A stretch of DNA of 64,000 bases from Paenibacillus macerans (GTDB taxonomy: Bacteria; Bacillota; Bacilli; Paenibacillales; Paenibacillaceae), in contig NZ_JAMBOE010000013.1 of the NCBI RefSeq assembly GCF_023715465.1, positions 83,324 through 147,323 on the forward strand, read 5' to 3'. Each line of letters opens with the position of its first letter. Position 1 is the first letter of the stretch. Shown in pieces: positions 43,271 to 51,537 of this stretch. Both the position numbers and the translations under genes were made by a program. Below the pieces are notes generated by a model that was not told the origin of the DNA, did no database searches, and saw only the letters and a list, made by a program, of their open reading frames with translations.

Positions 43271-43300
43271 AAAAAAAGCGGCAGGCTTTGAACCTGCCGC
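43271..43300 (-). terminator. Terminator of htrA
   Basis: Perfect GCGGCAGG and CCTGCCGC arms with a seven-base loop, followed by seven T on the minus strand. It lies between htrA and the regulator gene. Confidence 0.92.
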
Positions 43301-43334
43301 CTCAGTAGCGCTTGGGCCGCGAATAGCTGATCGA

Positions 43335-44945
43335 CTATTCCACGTTCGGGTAATTATTTTTGTCGCCGATTGTGACTTGAAGATCAACGCTCTTTCCGTC
43401 GCGCACGACGTTAAAGGTAACTTTGGCGCCAACCTGCTGCTTCTGGATAAATTCAATCAGTTTTTCCTTCGTCGCAAATTTGGTTCCATTCGCCCCGACG
43501 ATGATATCATAAGGGCGCAGGTCGGCCGTGTAAGCAGGCGATTTGAAGACGATATCGGTCACGATCGAACCATCCTTGACATCAGTGCCCATCTGTTTTG
43601 CGACTTCATCGGTCATCGTCATCAACGTGGCGCCGATAAACGGCTCTGGTTTTTTCGGGATTTCCTCGTTATTTTTCAGCTTTTCAATCACTTCGTTGAT
43701 CGTGCTGGTCGGGATCGCAAAGCCGATGCCCTGGGAATCGGAGCTGACGGCGACGTTAATACCGATAACTTCCCCGTTCAGGTTCAGCAGTGGACCGCCG
43801 GAGTTCCCCGGGTTAATCGAAGCGTCGGTTTGCAGCAAATGCTCATACTCCCGGGCTTTCTCGCCGTTTTCGCCGTCGATCGTGATACTGCGCTCCTTCG
43901 CACTCAGCACCCCTGCGGTGACCGTGTGGTCAAAACCTTGCGGGTTACCGATCGCCACCAGCCATTCGCCAACCTGCGTGTTGTTGGAATCGCCCAGCGG
44001 AATCGACGGGAAGTTGCTGCTGCCATCGATTTTCAGCACGGCCAAATCAAGCTCATAGCTCTTGCCCAGTACCTTGGCTTCATACGGTTTATCCGTGCCT
44101 TGCACCGTAACTTGGACCACGTCGGCATTATGGATGACGTGCTCGTTTGTCAAAATGTAACCCGTTTTGTCGAAAATAAACCCGGAACCAATCCCGGTCG
44201 GTACCAGTTGGCCGGACCCGGAAGAGGAGCCTCCGTTGCTGCTGTTCCCTCCGCCTGAACCGTAGGAATCGCCGAAAAAGTAGCGATAAAACGGATCATT
44301 GCTGTAAGGGTTCGAACCGCTGCTTTGCTTGCTTGAATCCGCCAGCGTTTCGATTTTGACCACGGCCGGTCCCGCTTGATTTACGACTTTGGTAACATCC
44401 CCCGAATCGGTTACGGGATACAACGCCGTTGACGCCTTGCCCGATGAAGCGTTGCCGCTTCCTTCCGTTGTCGTTCCGGACGCCGGCGCGGTCGTTGTTG
44501 CCGCCACTTGGTTCGAGGTGAACAGATTCTGGCGGTCGGCGAACACCATGGCTCCGGTCACGATCAGCATCCCGGCCAAAACGCCAGCGATCACCGAACG
44601 GAACGAATTTCTCTTCGGCGGCTTGCTGTACTGCCAGTTGCCCGAACTTTTGAGTGTTGGTACGCCCCTTCCGCCATCATCGTTCGAACCGCCGGGCGCC
44701 TGGGCCGAAGAACGGTAATCGTACATCGGAATCGGCTTTACCGGTTCCGGCCGGGTGATTTCCACTTCCTCCGGCCCACGGCGTTCATAGAAGCGGTCCT
44801 CTCCGGATTCTTCATTGTTTTTTCTATAGGATTGAAAAGGTCCGTAAGAGTAATAATATGAAGAGCCCGATTCCGGAGATTCCTGCGGCTTATCGCTAGG
44901 ATTGTCTCCAAAATTTTGGCCTGGTTTGTTTTTTTGATCGTCCAT
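43335..44945 (-). CDS. htrA: HtrA/DegP-type membrane-anchored serine protease with PDZ domain
   Basis: 536 residues. The N-terminal 115 residues are cytoplasmic and disordered, then one membrane helix (SVIAGVLAGMLIVTGAMVF) and a Ser/Thr/Gly-rich linker follow. The trypsin-like domain has His269 in NEHVIHN, Asp300 in LDLAVLKID and Ser382 in NPGNSGGPLL. One C-terminal PDZ domain follows (VFKSPAYTADLRPYDIIVGANG). The extra cytoplasmic tail and Gly-rich insert before the protease are common in Paenibacillus and Bacillus HtrA. It degrades misfolded proteins outside the membrane. GGAGGTAAACATAG lies before the ATG. The adjacent CssRS-like genes probably regulate it. Confidence 0.94.
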   Translation of the reverse strand: MDDQKNKPGQNFGDNPSDKPQESPESGSSYYYSYGPFQSYRKNNEESGEDRFYERRGPEEVEITRPEPVKPIPMYDYRSSAQAPGGSNDDGGRGVPTLKSSGNWQYSKPPKRNSFRSVIAGVLAGMLIVTGAMVFADRQNLFTSNQVAATTTAPASGTTTEGSGNASSGKASTALYPVTDSGDVTKVVNQAGPAVVKIETLADSSKQSSGSNPYSNDPFYRYFFGDSYGSGGGNSSNGGSSSGSGQLVPTGIGSGFIFDKTGYILTNEHVIHNADVVQVTVQGTDKPYEAKVLGKSYELDLAVLKIDGSSNFPSIPLGDSNNTQVGEWLVAIGNPQGFDHTVTAGVLSAKERSITIDGENGEKAREYEHLLQTDASINPGNSGGPLLNLNGEVIGINVAVSSDSQGIGFAIPTSTINEVIEKLKNNEEIPKKPEPFIGATLMTMTDEVAKQMGTDVKDGSIVTDIVFKSPAYTADLRPYDIIVGANGTKFATKEKLIEFIQKQQVGAKVTFNVVRDGKSVDLQVTIGDKNNYPNVE

Positions 44946-45116
44946 CTATGTTTACCTCCTTCCCCTGTTTCCAGGGGGTGTTGTTTTCATGTTTTTATTT
45001 TGGACCAGGAACCTTAAGGGTACCTTAAAATCAATTAAAAAGGAGATAAAAGCTATAAGTCCATCGCATAAAATGCCGCTATTTCAAGGCCCAGCCGGCA
45101 GTTCGCCGACGATGCC

Positions 45117-45776
45117 TTAAGACCTGGCAGCCCAACCCTGCCGGTGGGCATAGATGGCCAATTGCGTGCGGTCGTCCAGCTCACATTTCATCAGCAGGTT
45201 GCTGACATGCGTTTTGACGGTTTTGATGCTGATATGCAGCTCTTCGGCGATATCCTTGTTGGATTTGCCTTCGGCAATGAGCAGCAGCACTTCCTTCTCC
45301 CGCTCGGTAAGTCCGGAATCGTCCCCCTGCACGGTACGTTGGCGAAGCCCGCGCGTCAGCGCCTGGGCCACGTCTCCGGTCATGACCGGCATCCCGCGGT
45401 AAGCTCCTTGCAGCGCATAGATCAGTTCCTCGGCCGAAACCGTTTTTAAAACATAGCTAACCGCTCCGGCCTCGACCGCCTGGACAACAAGCTCATCCTC
45501 CAAAAAGCTGGTCAGGATGACGATTTTGATTTCCGGATAGTGGCTAAGCACCGCTTTGGTCGCCTCCGCTCCGTTCACGACCGGCATCATTAAATCCATC
45601 AGAATGATATCCGGCAGACCGCCGGGGATGCCTTGCTCCAGCAGTTCGACGACCGCTTCACCGTCCCCCGCTTCGGCTACCACCTCAAAACCCGGGTCCA
45701 GCATCAAATATGTTTTCAGCCCCATCCGCACCATATCATGATCATCGACGATCATGACCCTGATTTTGCTGCTCAT
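45117..45776 (-). CDS. liaR: NarL/LuxR-type response regulator LiaR
   Basis: 219 residues from the ATG at 45776, preceded by GAGGGGGAG. The receiver has VMIVDDHDMVRMGL, the Asp in DIILMDLMMPVVNG and VSYVLKTVSAEELI. The C-terminal LuxR helix-turn-helix reads LTEREKEVLLLIAEGKSNKDIA followed by LHISIKTVKTHVSNLLMK. It overlaps the kinase gene by 35 bases and completes a liaF-liaS-liaR order. In Bacillus LiaR is activated by antibiotics that disturb lipid II and induces envelope-protection genes. Confidence 0.93.
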   Translation of the reverse strand: MSSKIRVMIVDDHDMVRMGLKTYLMLDPGFEVVAEAGDGEAVVELLEQGIPGGLPDIILMDLMMPVVNGAEATKAVLSHYPEIKIVILTSFLEDELVVQAVEAGAVSYVLKTVSAEELIYALQGAYRGMPVMTGDVAQALTRGLRQRTVQGDDSGLTEREKEVLLLIAEGKSNKDIAEELHISIKTVKTHVSNLLMKCELDDRTQLAIYAHRQGWAARS

Positions 45777-46815
45777 TCGCGGCTCCCCCTCTACTATCCT
45801 CAAATTTCGGGATATGTACCCGAATGGTCGTACCCGCTCCCGGCTTGCTGATCACCTCAACATGACCGCCAAGCTTTTCGGCCCGCTCCTTCATCGTCGT
45901 CAGCCCATAAGTGCCTTGCTTCTGGGAGATGCCGCTGAAGCCCTGACCGTCATCGCTGATGCTGAGCACCACCTGGCGCGGTCCTTCGCGGAGCGAGAGG
46001 CTGACTAAATGGGCCCCGGCGTGCTTGACAATGTTGGCCATGGCCTCCTGAATGATCAGGAACAGCTGATGCTCTTTCGCTTCCGACAACTCTCCCGTCA
46101 GATCCATGTCCTTGATTCCTTTCAGGCCGTTTTGCCTGCAATAATCCGGAAACCACTGATCCAGCGCTTCCGCCAGCGATTTGCCGACCAGTTCCATCGG
46201 CCGAAGCTGGGCGATCAGCGCCCGCATTTGCTTTTGCGCCGTGTTCGACATCTGGATGAGCTGTTCCAGCACCGTGTGAGCTCCGGCCGCATTGTTCTCC
46301 AGCACTTTAGGCAGCGAAGAGGCGGCCATGTGGATCGCGAACAGCTGCTGACTCACCGTGTCGTGCAAATCACGGGCCATGCGCCTTCTTTCTTCCAATA
46401 CCGCTTTTTCAGCCGCCTGCTCCTTTTCGATGACTTCCTGTTCCCCAAGCTGCTGCAGCAGCTGCATTTTCGTTTCCATGGAATCGAGCATATCGTTGAA
46501 TTCCTGATAAACGCCCGCAAACGTCTGGTCCGCGGTTTCGGGCATCCGAACCGATAAATTGCCTTTGGCCACCTGCAGCATGTTTAAATGAAGCAGATCG
46601 ATTTTGCCCTGAATCCGCCGGCCGGCGATATATCCGATGATCAGCGTAAACACCAAAATTCCGGCGATGTCGTAAATCCACACACGGGGATCGCCCACAT
46701 GAATCACTCCGGTTTTGGAGCCGATATACAGAGCTGCTGCCGTCAACCCTCCCGTAAGCAGAAAATAACACAGCAGCTCCCATTTCGTATTTTTTAAGAT
46801 ACGCTGTACGATCAT
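45742..46815 (-). CDS. liaS: Sensor histidine kinase LiaS
   Basis: 357 residues. Two N-terminal membrane helices are separated by a very short outer loop, as in intramembrane-sensing kinases. HAMP follows (LHLNMLQVAKGNLSVRMPE), then a HisKA_3 segment with RRRMARDLHDTVSQQLFAIH and the ATPase domain (IIQEAMANIVKHAG, SISDDGQGFSG, YGLTTMKERAEKLGG). It starts four bases after liaF. It would phosphorylate LiaR when not inhibited by LiaF. Confidence 0.94.
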   Translation of the reverse strand: MIVQRILKNTKWELLCYFLLTGGLTAAALYIGSKTGVIHVGDPRVWIYDIAGILVFTLIIGYIAGRRIQGKIDLLHLNMLQVAKGNLSVRMPETADQTFAGVYQEFNDMLDSMETKMQLLQQLGEQEVIEKEQAAEKAVLEERRRMARDLHDTVSQQLFAIHMAASSLPKVLENNAAGAHTVLEQLIQMSNTAQKQMRALIAQLRPMELVGKSLAEALDQWFPDYCRQNGLKGIKDMDLTGELSEAKEHQLFLIIQEAMANIVKHAGAHLVSLSLREGPRQVVLSISDDGQGFSGISQKQGTYGLTTMKERAEKLGGHVEVISKPGAGTTIRVHIPKFEDSRGGAANEQQNQGHDRR

Positions 46816-46819
46816 CCGC

Positions 46820-47809
46820 CTAACCTACCATATTCACTTTAACGTCGCCGATAAACACGCTGACGACCAGCTTGATTTTTTTGCTCGCTTCCCGGTAATA
46901 CGGAGATTCAGCGGAAACGCTGGTCATAAATCCGCCCTGTTTCTGCTTGAGCACCTTCAGATCGCCGATAAAGGCGCTGGAGGTGGCCATGATGCCGATA
47001 TCCATATCCTCCGGAATAAACACCTTGACGTCACCGATAAAAGACGAAACATTGATTTTCGTTTCCCCGTACGGAATTTGCGCTTTCGTCAAATCGATGA
47101 TCGTATCCCCGATAAAATGCGAGATATTCGTTGGCCTCAGCTGAAAATAATCCTGCCCCAAATGCACATCGCCGATAAATCCCGATTTATTGACTACTTC
47201 TCCCTTGGCGCTGTCCATGTCATAGTAATGGTCGTATTTCGGACGTTCCTGTTTGGGCTGCTCCTGCCCTGGCTTTGCTTCCTTCTCCGCCTCTTTCTTC
47301 TCCAGCGAACCGAAAATCGAATCCAGCGGCGACTCCATTTCCGGATGAAATGCCGGAGGCGATGGCGGATCCATCGGTGCCGGCGGCGGGGGCGGCGGAA
47401 ATTCCTCATGACGACGGCGGTGCGGATGACGCGGAAATTCCTCTTCACGGCGCCGGCGGTGTGAATGCCGCGGTCTGAAAATGAGGCAAATCCCGCCGAT
47501 AATCAGCGCAAACGGGAAGAAGTACTTAAAGAAGTCCCCTGGATCGAGCGATATATATCCCAAATTACTGCCAAGAAAATAACCGCCGATCAGCAGCAAA
47601 ATCAGACTGCCCGCCAGTCCGCCGCCGTGCCGGTTGCCCGATGCCAAGCTTGTCAATCCGGCAAAAATCAGAAACACCGGCCAAAACTTAGAGAACAGAT
47701 AGCCGATGCTAATATTGGTTATTCCCATTTGGTTGAGTAAAAACAACGCCCCGATACCGATGAGCAACATACCGCCTATCAACCTGCCGAACATATTGTG
47801 TCTCATCAT
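46820..47809 (-). CDS. liaF: LiaF-like membrane inhibitor of the LiaSR system
   Basis: 329 residues from the ATG at 47809, five bases after GGAGG; an adjacent ATG is equally possible. The N-terminal half has four short membrane helices (FGRLIGGMLLIGIGALFLL and KFWPVFLIFAGLTSLA among them). The C-terminal half is the cell-wall-active-antibiotic-response domain with repeated FIGDV/FIGDT motifs (residues about 210-329). Between them lies an unusual Arg/His/Glu- and then Pro-rich linker of about 90 residues (HPHRRRHEEFPPPPPP). LiaF inhibits LiaS in the absence of envelope stress. First gene of liaFSR. Confidence 0.92.
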   Translation of the reverse strand: MMRHNMFGRLIGGMLLIGIGALFLLNQMGITNISIGYLFSKFWPVFLIFAGLTSLASGNRHGGGLAGSLILLLIGGYFLGSNLGYISLDPGDFFKYFFPFALIIGGICLIFRPRHSHRRRREEEFPRHPHRRRHEEFPPPPPPAPMDPPSPPAFHPEMESPLDSIFGSLEKKEAEKEAKPGQEQPKQERPKYDHYYDMDSAKGEVVNKSGFIGDVHLGQDYFQLRPTNISHFIGDTIIDLTKAQIPYGETKINVSSFIGDVKVFIPEDMDIGIMATSSAFIGDLKVLKQKQGGFMTSVSAESPYYREASKKIKLVVSVFIGDVKVNMVG

Positions 47810-47893
47810 GTTTCCCTCCATATCTCAAACAAACTCTGTTAATGCCAGTGTACAACAAGCTGCGGAAGGAGGACAGCGGCGGGAGAAGTAAAC

Positions 47894-47919
47894 TTCCCTC
47901 GGTCTCGAGACCGAGGGAA
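47894..47919. promoter_or_regulatory. 26-base perfect palindrome upstream of liaFSR
   Basis: TTCCCTCGGTCTC is followed directly by its reverse complement, with no loop. It lies about 85 bases before the liaF start, in the short gap between the lia operon and the spore-protein terminator. There is no T-run, so an operator (perhaps for LiaR autoregulation) is likelier than a terminator. Confidence 0.55.
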
Positions 47920-47941
47920 TATCTAAATATTTACAATTGAA

Positions 47942-47966
47942 AAAGAGCACCCGCTGGGCGCTCTTT
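47942..47966 (-). terminator. Terminator of the small spore-protein gene
   Basis: AAAGAGCACCC pairs with GGGCGCTCTTT (one mismatch) around three bases, with T residues following on the minus strand. Confidence 0.85.
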
Positions 47967-47980
47967 GCTTAGTTGCTTAA

Positions 47981-48151
47981 CTATTGTTGTTTTTGAGTAC
48001 CGCTTACAGGCGTAGTTGCATTACGGGAAGCTTTAGCCTTTTGGGCAACAGTTGCAGTGCTTTCCTCAGCAAATTCTTCGTTAAACTTCTCGTTCGGTGT
48101 TTTGTAACCAGGAGAAGCCGCACGTTTTTGATTTTGGCTTTGATTTGGCAT
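47981..48151 (-). CDS. Gamma-type small acid-soluble spore protein
   Basis: 56 residues from the ATG at 48151, with a strong GGGAGGTG upstream. The composition is rich in Gln, Asn, Glu, Ala, Lys and Thr and lacks Trp and Cys. The segment FNEEFAEESTATVAQKAKA recalls the FGTEFASETNAQQVRKQ repeat of Bacillus SspE, here as a single copy. Gamma-type SASP are amino-acid reserves in the spore core and do not bind DNA. The short length fits Paenibacillus members. It has its own terminator. Confidence 0.65.
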   Translation of the reverse strand: MPNQSQNQKRAASPGYKTPNEKFNEEFAEESTATVAQKAKASRNATTPVSGTQKQQ

Positions 48152-48288
48152 GGATTTCACCTCCCTTAACATAACACGGCGGTCTGTCACCGCCAGCTGC
48201 GATGCGGTCTCGTGAAGGATGACCACATCGGTTATTATGCGACCGGCGAGGTAAAATATGCGGCCTGGAGCAAATTGTTAATTCATCA

Positions 48289-48969
48289 TTAAATGGCCTT
48301 GTCCCACAAATCTTCCGGGATTTCCTTGCTCACTTCCATCGCTTTGCCAAGCTCTTTCAGCATTGCTTCCGTCAGTTTGCCGTTACCTTCCCGGACGATC
48401 TGCACTTCGACTTCCTTCTTGCCCCATTCTTTATATACCTGCTTCGTTGTATCGAAATACAAATCGATTTTTTTTCCTTTGATGGCGGAGCCTTTATCCG
48501 CGACGACGCCGTACCCGTAGCCCGGAATATACAAAATGGTGCCGATCGGGAACATCTTCAGGTCAGCCGCAATGGTCGATACCGTATCCTTATCCCGTCG
48601 TACCTTGACTCCCGAGTACGTAATGCCGTACTGCGGGTGGCTTGGCTTTTTGCCCGTGGATTCATAGCCTGCTGTATATCCGGTAGCCAGAACTTTGATG
48701 GTTTTAACGGTCTTTTTCTTCGGTTCAGGCTTTGCTTCGGTTTTTTGCATGTTTAGTGTATTTCGGTTGTGAAAAGCCTGGTTTTGCAAATTAGCGGGTG
48801 TCCGGAAAAATCTAGCTTCCAGCCATCGCGCATCATTCCGGTGTTGATATACTGCCTGATTGAGCCCGGTAATCCCCCGCGGCGAAACATCCGCGGCGAG
48901 CGTCACGGTCAACAGCACTCCTAGCATCAAGCACTTGCCGATATGTTGCCAGATATTAAATTGGCGCAT
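48289..48969 (-). CDS. Secreted 3D-domain protein (YuiC/YocH-like)
   Basis: 226 residues. An N-terminal hydrophobic segment (IGKCLMLGVLLTVTLAADV) acts as signal or anchor. A basic linker (KTEAKPEPKKKTVKTI) leads to the 3D domain from about residue 90: VLATGYTAGYESTG, GITYSGVKVRRD, VSTIAADLKMFPIGTILYI and YGVVADKGSAIKGKKIDLYF. The three conserved aspartates give the domain its name. Such proteins resemble the MltA/Rpf stationary-phase survival group and are linked to peptidoglycan turnover. GGGGGAGG precedes the ATG. Transcribed alone. Confidence 0.88.
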   Translation of the reverse strand: MRQFNIWQHIGKCLMLGVLLTVTLAADVSPRGITGLNQAVYQHRNDARWLEARFFRTPANLQNQAFHNRNTLNMQKTEAKPEPKKKTVKTIKVLATGYTAGYESTGKKPSHPQYGITYSGVKVRRDKDTVSTIAADLKMFPIGTILYIPGYGYGVVADKGSAIKGKKIDLYFDTTKQVYKEWGKKEVEVQIVREGNGKLTEAMLKELGKAMEVSKEIPEDLWDKAI

Positions 48970-49027
48970 GAGAAAACCTCCCCCTTAGTCGAAGGGTTTC
49001 CACATGCGCCCCAATTTATACCCTTTA

Positions 49028-50965
49028 TTAAATTGTATGGTTGCGGATTTCGTTCTGCAGTTCGGCGATTACTTCATCGAGCGCTTTGGCGCCCAGGTCG
49101 CCTTCGCCGCGTTTACGCACCGATACGGTGCCGCCGCTCTGCTCGTTTTCACCGACGATGAACATGTACGGCAGCTTCTCGAGCTGGGCCTCGCGGATTT
49201 TGTACCCTAGCTTCTCGTTGCGCAGGTCGCTTTCCGCCCGGATGCCGGCGGCGCGCAGCTTGTCTTCCACTTGGCGGGCGTACGCGTCAAAGTTACCGGA
49301 TACCGGAATGACTTTCGCTTGCACCGGCGACAGCCACAGCGGCAGGTTACCGGCAAAGTTCTCGAGCAGGAAGGCCGTAAACCGTTCCATCGTACTGATA
49401 ATACCGCGGTGAATAACGACCGGGCGGTGTTTTTGCCCGTCATCGCCGACATACTCGAGCTCAAAACGCTGCGGCAGCAGGAAATCAAGCTGACAAGTCG
49501 ACAACGTTTCTTCCTTGCCCAATGCCGTCTTGATCTGCACATCCAGCTTCGGTCCATAGAACGCCGCTTCGCCTTCGGCTTCAAAGAAAGGAAGCCCCAG
49601 CGATTCCACAACTTCGCGCAGCATACGTTGGGACATTTCCCACATCTCGTCGTCAGGGAAGTATTTCTCGGTGTCGGCCGGATCCCGATAAGACAGCCGG
49701 AAACGGTATTCCTTGATTCCAAAATCTTCGTAGACTTGTTGGATCAAATGAATAACTCGCGCAAATTCGTCTTTGATCTGGTCGGGACGACAGAAGATAT
49801 GCGAATCGTTCAGCGTCATGGCGCGAACGCGGTGCAACCCGGTCAGCGCGCCCGACATTTCATAGCGGTGCATCAGGCCCAGCTCGGCGATCCGAATCGG
49901 CAAGTCGCGGTAGCTGTGCATTTCGCTTTTATAAACCATCATATGATGAGGACAGTTCATCGGACGAAGTACGAACTCCTCCGTATCCAGTACCATTTTC
50001 GGGAACATGTCTTCCTGGTAATGCTCCCAGTGCCCGGAGGTTTTGTACAATTCGACATTACCCATGACCGGAGTATATACGTGCTGGTATCCGAGACGTT
50101 CTTCAAGATCGACAATATACCGCTCCAGCGTCCGGCGCAAAGTGGCCCCTTTCGGCAGCCAAATCGGCAACCCCTGGCCAACCAGATTGTTGAATGTAAA
50201 GATGTTCAGCTCTTTGCCCAGCTTGCGGTGATCCCTTTTTTTGGCTTCTTCCAGGAAATGCAGATGCTCTTCGAGCTCCGCTTTTTTCATGAACGCGGTA
50301 CCGTAAATGCGCTGCAGCATTTTGTTGTTGCTGTTGCCACGCCAGTAGGCCCCGGCAACGCTCAGCAGCTTAAACACTTTGATTTTCCCCGTCGAAGGCA
50401 CGTGCGGCCCCCGGCACAGGTCGAAAAACTCACCCTGATCATAAATCGAGATGACGCTGTCTTCCGCTAAATCGCGAATCAGTTCCAGCTTGTACGGATC
50501 GCCCAGTTCGGTGAAAATCGCCAACGCTTCTTCGCGGCTGACTTCGCGCCGGGAAATCGGCAGGTTTTCACCGATGATGCGCTCCATCTCTTTTTCGATT
50601 TTCTGCAAATCCTCCGGATTCAGCGGATGCTCTAAATCCATATCGTAATAGAAACCGTCCTCAATGACTGGACCGACCCCGAGCTTCACCTCTTTGCTGC
50701 CGAACAGCCGTTTTACCGCTTGTGCCATCAAATGCGCGGTGCTGTGGCGCATAATCTCCAGACCTTCTTTGGAGTCCCCTGTGATGATTTCCACCTTGGC
50801 TCCATCAATTAGCTTGGCACTCAGGTCGACCGCCACGCCGTTTAATTTCCCGGCCAGTGCATTTTTGCGCAGCCCGCTGCTGATCGAAGCAGCCACATCC
50901 TCCAAACTGCTTCCTTCCGCGTACTCCCGGACCGACCCGTCCGGCAAAGAAATGGATACTGCCAT
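49028..50965 (-). CDS. thrS: Threonyl-tRNA synthetase
   Basis: 645 residues from the ATG at 50965, which follows GGGAGGAAACGACG; the frame stays open further upstream but that region is the T-box leader. The N-terminal TGS domain (VSISLPDGSVREYAEGSSLEDV) is followed by the editing domain with HSTAHLMAQAVKRLFG, then the class II catalytic core (motif 2 region LRPMNCPHHMMVYK and the zinc ligands within it; motif 3 IHRGIISTMERF) and the anticodon-binding domain at the end. It charges tRNA-Thr. Expression is controlled by the T-box directly upstream. Confidence 0.98.
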   Translation of the reverse strand: MAVSISLPDGSVREYAEGSSLEDVAASISSGLRKNALAGKLNGVAVDLSAKLIDGAKVEIITGDSKEGLEIMRHSTAHLMAQAVKRLFGSKEVKLGVGPVIEDGFYYDMDLEHPLNPEDLQKIEKEMERIIGENLPISRREVSREEALAIFTELGDPYKLELIRDLAEDSVISIYDQGEFFDLCRGPHVPSTGKIKVFKLLSVAGAYWRGNSNNKMLQRIYGTAFMKKAELEEHLHFLEEAKKRDHRKLGKELNIFTFNNLVGQGLPIWLPKGATLRRTLERYIVDLEERLGYQHVYTPVMGNVELYKTSGHWEHYQEDMFPKMVLDTEEFVLRPMNCPHHMMVYKSEMHSYRDLPIRIAELGLMHRYEMSGALTGLHRVRAMTLNDSHIFCRPDQIKDEFARVIHLIQQVYEDFGIKEYRFRLSYRDPADTEKYFPDDEMWEMSQRMLREVVESLGLPFFEAEGEAAFYGPKLDVQIKTALGKEETLSTCQLDFLLPQRFELEYVGDDGQKHRPVVIHRGIISTMERFTAFLLENFAGNLPLWLSPVQAKVIPVSGNFDAYARQVEDKLRAAGIRAESDLRNEKLGYKIREAQLEKLPYMFIVGENEQSGGTVSVRKRGEGDLGAKALDEVIAELQNEIRNHTI

Positions 50966-51009
50966 CGTCGTTTCCTCCCTGTTTCGAAAATAGTTTAAAG
51001 GTCTTCCGG

Positions 51010-51304
51010 AAACGGACAAATCAAAAAACGCCCGTCCCGGTAAAGGGACGAGCGTTATACCCGTGGTTCCACCCTCATTCGGCTTATTCCGCAGCATTAG
51101 CCCGCGGCGATAAGCCCTTAATTCGGCATTGGGTAACGGCAATGAACCGGCATTCCTTAGTACCGAAAATCCCCTTTCGGGTTCGGGAACGCAGCTATAA
51201 AGGGGTAAACCAAAACCGAAACCGGAGGGACTTCCAGCCCGCGTTCCCTCTCTCTGCACCGTCAGGCATCTTGGTTCATGTCTTTGTCAACGCTTTTAAA
51301 CCTG
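51010..51304 (-). promoter_or_regulatory. T-box riboswitch of thrS
   Basis: The conserved T-box sequence AGGGTGGAACCACGG lies at 51061-51075 on the minus strand. It is followed by a strong terminator at 51023-51056 (AACGCTCGTCCC pairing with GGGACGGGCGTT, then six T). The upstream 200 bases can form the stem I region. The specifier codon should be a threonine codon; I could not place it with certainty. Confidence 0.93.
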
Positions 51305-51310
51305 AAAGTA

Positions 51311-51340
51311 ATTATAATGCTATCGCCGCCGGCTCGTCAA
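51311..51340 (-). promoter_or_regulatory. thrS promoter
   Basis: Minus-strand TTGACG (51335-51340) and TATAAT (51311-51316) are 18 bases apart, just before the T-box leader. Confidence 0.8.
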
Positions 51341-51369
51341 GATTTTACCGGGTACCCTTTTAAATGCGA

Positions 51370-51530
51370 GTTCAAAAGTCAGATTTTCAGCACCGAGAAG
51401 GTTGGATGAAGCCAGGGACTGAGTAGCGGAGCGTACGTTTTGGGTACGTGAGCAACGGAAGGCCCGGCTGAATTCAAGATTCGATGCCGATTAAGCTTCT
51501 TGTCCTGCTTCGTGATCAAAAGATGACTAC
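51370..51530 (+). repeat. MITE-like element, copy near ytxC
   Basis: It opens GTTCAAAAGTCAG and shares the central block (GAGCGTACGTTTTGGGTACG and AAGGCCCGGCTGAATTCAAG). The right end AGATGACTACCTC is diverged, so the terminal repeat is decayed. It fills the gap between ytxC and the thrS promoter. Confidence 0.8.
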
Positions 51531-51537
51531 CTCTATT

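Noticed and set aside
50966..51259. Extended N-terminus of ThrS reading through the leader
   Set aside because: The frame is open, but the sequence is the T-box leader with its terminator, and the ATG at 50965 has the ribosome binding site.
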